Shown here piece after piece: positions 60,086-64,000 of a DNA stretch of 64,000 nucleotides. Numbering within the stretch: the first letter of the stretch is position 1; each line of letters begins with the position of its first letter. The DNA comes from Streptomyces sp. NBC_01463 (GTDB taxonomy: Bacteria > Actinomycetota > Actinomycetes > Streptomycetales > Streptomycetaceae), in the NCBI GenBank assembly GCA_036227345.1, contig CP109468.1, positions 5,084,001 to 5,148,000 on the forward strand, given 5' to 3'. The notes beneath the pieces were generated by a model, which was given only the letters and a program-made list of their open reading frames with translations, was not told the origin of the DNA and ran no database searches. A program made the translations under genes and the position numbers.

Positions 60086-61039
60086 GTGCCGATACTGCCC
60101 GCCGGACCGCTGTCGTACGGGATGCAGCTCCCGATCCAGTCGCAGAGCGCCATCTACGCGGAGCCGTGGGAGGCCGCGGCCACCCCCGCGGACCTCGCGG
60201 AGATCGCCCGCACCGCCGACCGGGCCGGATTCACCTATCTGGCCAGTTGCGACCATGTCGCCATCCCGCGCCGGCTCGCGGAGGGGATGAGCACCGTCTG
60301 GTACGACCCGGTGGCCACGCTCGGCTTCCTCGCGGGCGTCACCGAGCGTGTGCTGCTGATGAGCCATGTCGCCGTCGTCGGGCTGCGCCATCCGCTGGCC
60401 ACCGCCAAGCAGTACGCCACCCTCGACCACCTCAGCGGCGGCCGGCTGATCCTCGGGGTCGGGGCCGGGCACGTGCGCGAGGAGTTCGAGGCGCTCGGGG
60501 CGGACTTCGACGGGCGCGGCCCGGTGCTCGACGAGACCATCGACGCTCTGCGGGCCGCGCTCGGGCCCGAGGAGTACCCGGAGTTCGCGGGGGAGCGGTT
60601 CTCCTTCTCCGGGCTGGGGCAGCTGCCGAGGCCCGCCCAGCAACGGGTGCCGGTCTGGGTGGGCGGCTCCTCGCCCGCCGCGGTGCGCCGGGCCGCCGTG
60701 CGCGGGGACGGCTGGCTGCCGCAGGGGGACCCGCGGGAGAAGCTGCCCGCGCAGATCGCCCGGCTGCACACCCTGCGCGAGGAGGCGGGGGTCGAGGACC
60801 CGATCGTCGTCGGTGCCATCACCGAGCCGCTGTACGTGGGGGAGCCGGGCTGGTCCGTGGGGCGGCGCACGCTCAGCGGGAAGCCGGAGGCCATCGCCGA
60901 GTCGCTGCGGGAGTACGCGGCCATGGGCGTGCACCAGATCCAGGTGCGGTTCCGCAGCCGCGGCCGGACCGAACTCACTGATCAGATGGCGGCGTTCGCC
61001 GCCGAAGTCGCACCTCACCTCGACCACCTCGACAGGTAG
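60086..61039 (+). CDS. LLM-class F420-dependent oxidoreductase
   Basis: The 317-residue protein belongs to the luciferase-like monooxygenase superfamily, F420-type (LASCDHVAIPRR, MSHVAVVGLRHPLATAKQYATLDHLSGGRL, GVGAGHVREEF). These enzymes use reduced F420 or FMN; the substrate is unknown. GTG 60086 follows GGAAGGAGG by seven bases. The next SDR gene starts ten bases after its stop, so they form an operon under the CTGACG-type operators. Confidence 0.87.
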   Translation: MPILPAGPLSYGMQLPIQSQSAIYAEPWEAAATPADLAEIARTADRAGFTYLASCDHVAIPRRLAEGMSTVWYDPVATLGFLAGVTERVLLMSHVAVVGLRHPLATAKQYATLDHLSGGRLILGVGAGHVREEFEALGADFDGRGPVLDETIDALRAALGPEEYPEFAGERFSFSGLGQLPRPAQQRVPVWVGGSSPAAVRRAAVRGDGWLPQGDPREKLPAQIARLHTLREEAGVEDPIVVGAITEPLYVGEPGWSVGRRTLSGKPEAIAESLREYAAMGVHQIQVRFRSRGRTELTDQMAAFAAEVAPHLDHLDR

Positions 61040-61049
61040 GAGACAGGCC

Positions 61050-61835
61050 ATGGGCAAGTTGGACGGCCGGACCGTGCTGATCAGCGGCGCGGCGCGCGGG
61101 CAGGGCGAGCAGGAGGCGCGGCTCTTCGTCGCGGAGGGCGCGCGGGTGGTGATCGCCGATGTGCTCGACGAGCAGGGCGAGGCGCTCGCGAAGGAACTGG
61201 GTCAGGAGAACGCGCTCTTCGTGCACCTGGACGTGAGTGTGGAGGCGGACTGGCAGGCCGCCGTCGCCGCGGCGAAGGAGGCCTTCGGCGGGATCGACGG
61301 GCTCGTCAACAACGCGGGCATCCTGCGCTTCAACGAGCTGCTGTCCACGCCGCTGGAGGAGTTCCAGCAGGTGGTGCAGGTCAATCAGGTGGGGGCCTTC
61401 CTGGGGATCAGGACCGTCGCGCCGGAGATCGAGGCCGCGGGGGGCGGGACCATCGTCAACACCTCCTCGTTCACCGGCCTGACCGGCATGGCCTTCGTGG
61501 GCGCGTACGCCGCGACGAAGCATGCCGTCCTGGGCCTCACCAAGGTGGCGGCCATCGAGCTGGCGGCCAAGAAGATCCGGGTCAACGCCGTCTGCCCCGG
61601 GGCCGTGGACACCGCGATGAGCAATCCGGCGCTGCTGGACCCGGCCGCGGACGTGTCGGAGTCCTCGGAGGCGCTCGACGCGTACTACAGCAAGCTCGTT
61701 CCGCTCGGGCGGATCGGCCGGCCCGAGGAGGTGGCGGCCCTGGCGCTGTTCCTGACCTCGGACGACTCCTCGTACATCACCGGGCAGCCGTTCGTCATCG
61801 ACGGCGGCTGGCTGGCGGGCGTCAGTCTGTTCTGA
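61050..61835 (+). CDS. SDR oxidoreductase (hydroxysteroid-dehydrogenase-like)
   Basis: The 261-residue classical SDR has SGAARGQGEQEARLF (glycine-rich motif), NNAGIL, STSSFTG-like NTSSFTG and the catalytic YAATK. ADVLDEQGEALAKELG and the C-terminal FVIDGGWLAGVSLF resemble Streptomyces 3-alpha,20-beta-hydroxysteroid dehydrogenase. It could act on steroids or other cyclic alcohols; this is from family resemblance. The start follows GGTAGGAGACAGGCC. It forms an operon with the upstream LLM gene. Confidence 0.87.
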   Translation: MGKLDGRTVLISGAARGQGEQEARLFVAEGARVVIADVLDEQGEALAKELGQENALFVHLDVSVEADWQAAVAAAKEAFGGIDGLVNNAGILRFNELLSTPLEEFQQVVQVNQVGAFLGIRTVAPEIEAAGGGTIVNTSSFTGLTGMAFVGAYAATKHAVLGLTKVAAIELAAKKIRVNAVCPGAVDTAMSNPALLDPAADVSESSEALDAYYSKLVPLGRIGRPEEVAALALFLTSDDSSYITGQPFVIDGGWLAGVSLF

Positions 61836-61857
61836 CCTTGCCGCCCATCCCGCATGT

Positions 61858-61934
61858 CTGACGAAGCGTCAGGTATTGACGGGTCGGGGCGTCGGTGGAA
61901 CAGTCGGACGCATCAGAATCTGACGGTGTGTCAG
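61858..61934 (+). promoter_or_regulatory. Operators and promoter before the second LLM gene
   Basis: CTGACG-AAG-CGTCAG (61858-61872) is a perfect palindrome, and CTGACG-GTG-TGTCAG (61920-61934) has one mismatch. Between them TTGACG (61876-61881), a 17-base spacer and AACAGT (61899-61904) form a possible promoter. The sites flank it, suggesting repression. Confidence 0.7.
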
Positions 61935-61959
61935 AAACGATTGAGGACGGTGAACCCCC

Positions 61960-63081
61960 TTGGAATTCGGGCTCTTTGTACAGGGGTATGTGCCCGCCGC
62001 GCGGGCCAAGGTCGACCCCGGGGCAGAGCACAAGGCGCTGATCGAGGAGACCGAGTACGTCATCCAGGCGGACAAGTCCGGCTTCAAGTACGCCTGGGCC
62101 TCCGAGCACCACTTCCTGGAGGAGTACTCGCATCTCTCGGCCAACGATGTGTACCTGGGCTATCTCGCGCACGCCACCGAGCGCATCCACCTCGGATCCG
62201 GCATCTTCAACCCGCTCGCCCCGGTCAACCACCCGGTGAAGGTGGCCGAGAAGGTCGCCATGATGGACCACCTCTCGGAGGGGCGCTTCGAGTTCGGCTC
62301 CGGGCGCGGGGCGGGGACCCACGAGATCCTCGGGTTCATGCCGGGCATCACCGACATGAACCACACCAAGGAACTCTGGGAAGAGACCATCGCCGAGTTC
62401 CCCAAGATGTGGCTCCAGGACGAGTACGTCGGCTTCCAGGGCAAGCACTGGTCGCTGCCGCCGCGCAAGATCCTGCCCAAGCCGTACGGGAAGTCGCACC
62501 CGGCGATGTGGTACGCGGCCGGCTCGCCGCCCTCGTACGCGATGGCGGGGAAGAAGGGGCTCGGCGTGCTGGGCTTCAGCGTGCAGAAGGTCTCCGACAT
62601 GGAGTGGGTCGTCGAGTCCTACAAGAACGCGGTCAAGGACGCCGAACCGATCGGTGACTTCGTCAACGACAACGTCATGGTCACGTCCACGGCGATCTGC
62701 GCCGAGACCCACAAGAAGGCCGTCGAGATCGCGGTCGGCGGCGGGCTGAACTACCTCCAGTCGCTGCTGTTCCGCTACCACGACACGTTCCCGCGGCCGG
62801 ACGGCATCCCGGAGTGGCCGGAGCTGCTGCCGGAGTACTCGGAGGAGATCATCGAGCTGCTGATCGCCGAGGAGCTGATGATCTGCGGGGACCCGGACGA
62901 GGTGCTGGGGCAGTGCCGGCGCTGGGAGCAGGCCGGGGCGGACCAGCTGAGCTTCGGGCTGCCGATCGGGATGAGTCCCGAGGACACGCTGAACTCGATC
63001 AAGCTGATCGGTGAGCACGTGATCCCGAAGATCGACACGGACCCGGTGCACCGGACGACGCGGTTCCGCGACGCGGCGTAG
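61960..63081 (+). CDS. LLM-class flavin/F420-dependent oxidoreductase
   Basis: The 373-residue protein is a second luciferase-like monooxygenase, in the subgroup with ASEHHFLEEYSHLSANDVYL and RGAGTHEILGFMPG. It is unlike the F420 protein three genes upstream. It starts at TTG 61960, eight bases after GAGGACGG. The shared operators suggest it works with the LLM/SDR operon, perhaps in oxidation of a steroid or terpenoid. A terminator follows its stop. Confidence 0.88.
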   Translation: MEFGLFVQGYVPAARAKVDPGAEHKALIEETEYVIQADKSGFKYAWASEHHFLEEYSHLSANDVYLGYLAHATERIHLGSGIFNPLAPVNHPVKVAEKVAMMDHLSEGRFEFGSGRGAGTHEILGFMPGITDMNHTKELWEETIAEFPKMWLQDEYVGFQGKHWSLPPRKILPKPYGKSHPAMWYAAGSPPSYAMAGKKGLGVLGFSVQKVSDMEWVVESYKNAVKDAEPIGDFVNDNVMVTSTAICAETHKKAVEIAVGGGLNYLQSLLFRYHDTFPRPDGIPEWPELLPEYSEEIIELLIAEELMICGDPDEVLGQCRRWEQAGADQLSFGLPIGMSPEDTLNSIKLIGEHVIPKIDTDPVHRTTRFRDAA

Positions 63082-63083
63082 TC

Positions 63084-63102
63084 GCGGGGGCGCTGCCCCC
63101 GC
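63084..63102 (+). terminator. Terminator after the second LLM gene
   Basis: GCGGGGGC and GCCCCCGC with a three-base loop begin two bases after the stop codon. Confidence 0.8.
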
Positions 63103-63113
63103 ACCCCTGCTCC

Positions 63114-63180
63114 TCAATCGCCGGAGGGGCTGATATCGCCCGGCCGGGCCTGATGCGGCCCGGAGGGGCTCAATCTGCGG
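63114..63180. repeat. Degenerate copy of a dispersed Streptomyces intergenic repeat
   Basis: TCAATCGCCGGAGGGGCTGA (63114-63133) and CGGAGGGGCTCAATC (63161-63175) resemble the CTCAATCGCCGGAGGGGCT elements scattered in streptomycete intergenic regions. The two copies flank a GCCC/GGGC-rich stretch that could form secondary structure. Confidence 0.5.
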
Positions 63181-63282
63181 GCGGCGTCTTCCCGGACCGC
63201 CGCTCCGCGAGCCGGGGTGCGTACCGCGGCCGTGCGCACCCCGGCGCACACCACGTTTGGACACCACGGAAGGGACCCCGTC

Positions 63283-64000
63283 ATGCTCGACCACCTCATC
63301 CGCGGAGCGACCGTCGTGGACGGCACCGGCGGGCCCTCCTTCCGCGCGGACGTCGGCATCCGGGACGGCCGCATCGCCGTCGTCGCGGAGCCCGGCACCG
63401 TCGCCGAGGAGGCCGCGACCTCCGAGGACGCCACCGGCCTCGTCCTCGCCCCCGGCTTCGTCGACCCGCACACCCACTACGACGCCCAGCTCTTCTGGGA
63501 CCCGTACGCCACCCCGTCGATGAACCACGGCGTCACCACCGTCGCCGGCGGCAACTGCGGATTCACCCTCGCCCCGCTCCACCCGGACCGGCCCGAGGAC
63601 GCCGACTACACCCGGCGCATGATGTCGCGGGTCGAGGGCATGGCCCTCAAGGCGCTGGAGGAGGGCGTCGACTGGAGCTGGTCCAGCTTCCGCGAGTACC
63701 TCGACGCGCTCGACGGGCGGATCGCCGTCAACGCCGGGTTCATGGTCGGGCACTGCGCCCTGCGCCGGCACGTCATGGGCGCCGACGCGGTCGGCGGACA
63801 GCCGACCCCCGCCCAACTCGACGCCATGCTCGCCCTCTTCCACGACGCGATGGACGCCGGGGCGTGGGGGCTCTCCACCACCCAGTCCTCCACCCACGCC
63901 GACGGCGACGGACAGCCGGTCGCCTCCCGGCACGCGCTGCCCGAGGAACTCCTCGCGCTCTCCCGGGCCGTCGGCGAACACGAGGGCACGCAGATCGAGG
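63283..64000 (+). CDS. N-acyl-D-amino-acid deacylase, partial
   Basis: The first ~239 residues of a metal-dependent amidohydrolase run to the window end. MLDHLIRGATVVDGTG and the metal-binding GFVDPHTHYDAQ (~60-71) are followed by the subgroup motif GGNCGFTLAP and WSWSSFREYL. This is the N-acyl-D-amino-acid deacylase (D-aminoacylase) group, which releases D-amino acids from N-acyl forms. The start follows GGAAGGGACCCC. The C-terminal half lies outside the window. Confidence 0.88.
   Translation, partial: MLDHLIRGATVVDGTGGPSFRADVGIRDGRIAVVAEPGTVAEEAATSEDATGLVLAPGFVDPHTHYDAQLFWDPYATPSMNHGVTTVAGGNCGFTLAPLHPDRPEDADYTRRMMSRVEGMALKALEEGVDWSWSSFREYLDALDGRIAVNAGFMVGHCALRRHVMGADAVGGQPTPAQLDAMLALFHDAMDAGAWGLSTTQSSTHADGDGQPVASRHALPEELLALSRAVGEHEGTQIE

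Overview
The window is about 72% G+C chromosomal DNA from an actinomycete, almost certainly a Streptomyces. Signs of this are the near-universal G/C third codon positions, frequent GTG/TTG starts, Scr1/DUF397 (whiJ-type) genes, class I lysyl-tRNA synthetase, DUF3558/DUF4232 lipoproteins, the futalosine menaquinone pathway and F420/LLM oxidoreductases. Most of it is conserved core chromosome. No rRNA, tRNA, CRISPR array, phage or insertion sequence was seen.

Layout. 1-2.0 kb: end of the haem operon (uroporphyrinogen-III synthase, hemB). 2-10.4 kb: lipoproteins, a transmembrane HTH protein, DUF4253, a DUF5753-HTH/DUF397 pair, a TPR membrane protein, an RsbW-like ATPase and an orphan GvpU-like protein. 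10.4-19.1 kb: divergent argS and lysS, a DUF2637 membrane protein, tandem DUF3558 lipoproteins and the RNA ligase rtcB. 19.2-28.6 kb: small oxidoreductase and regulator genes (SDR, FAD monooxygenase/TetR, MarR, Mut7-C RNase, GNAT, AraC) and hypothetical genes. 28.6-36.9 kb: hemL, a histidine phosphatase, a Tat lipoprotein deacetylase and the system II cytochrome c maturation operon (TlpA-like, CcdA, ResB, CcsB). 36.9-43.9 kb: a membrane-anchored type I periplasmic-binding protein coupled to a P-loop ATPase, then a MarR-controlled operon encoding a DJ-1/PfpI-aldehyde dehydrogenase fusion and a yeast-type cytosine deaminase. 43.9-50.6 kb: late menaquinone genes (UbiD-, UbiA- and UbiX-like, MqnE) with an Lrp regulator. 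50.7-52.4 kb: a cysteine-rich leader peptide before a dicarboxylate/cystine-type symporter. 52.5-64 kb: acyl-CoA metabolism (TetR, MaoC, FabG4-like, thiolase, acyl-CoA ligase), then an LLM/SDR/LLM group and the start of an N-acyl-D-amino-acid deacylase.

The genes form functional sets: haem synthesis plus cytochrome c maturation plus menaquinone (respiratory chain), translation, and redox or aldehyde detoxification under local MarR/TetR control. The most interesting items are (i) the DJ-1-ALDH fusion overlapping a cytosine deaminase gene, with paired TTGA-N5-TCAA operators and a 14-bp tandem repeat; (ii) a leaderless Cys-codon leader ORF, with a downstream hairpin, ahead of a symporter that may import cystine; (iii) an orphan ATPase plus anchored binding protein lacking a permease; and (iv) several paired palindromic operators, including four related CTGACG-N3-CGTCAG sites controlling two transcription units.

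Gene functions are assigned from motifs and family resemblance read by eye. No database search was possible.
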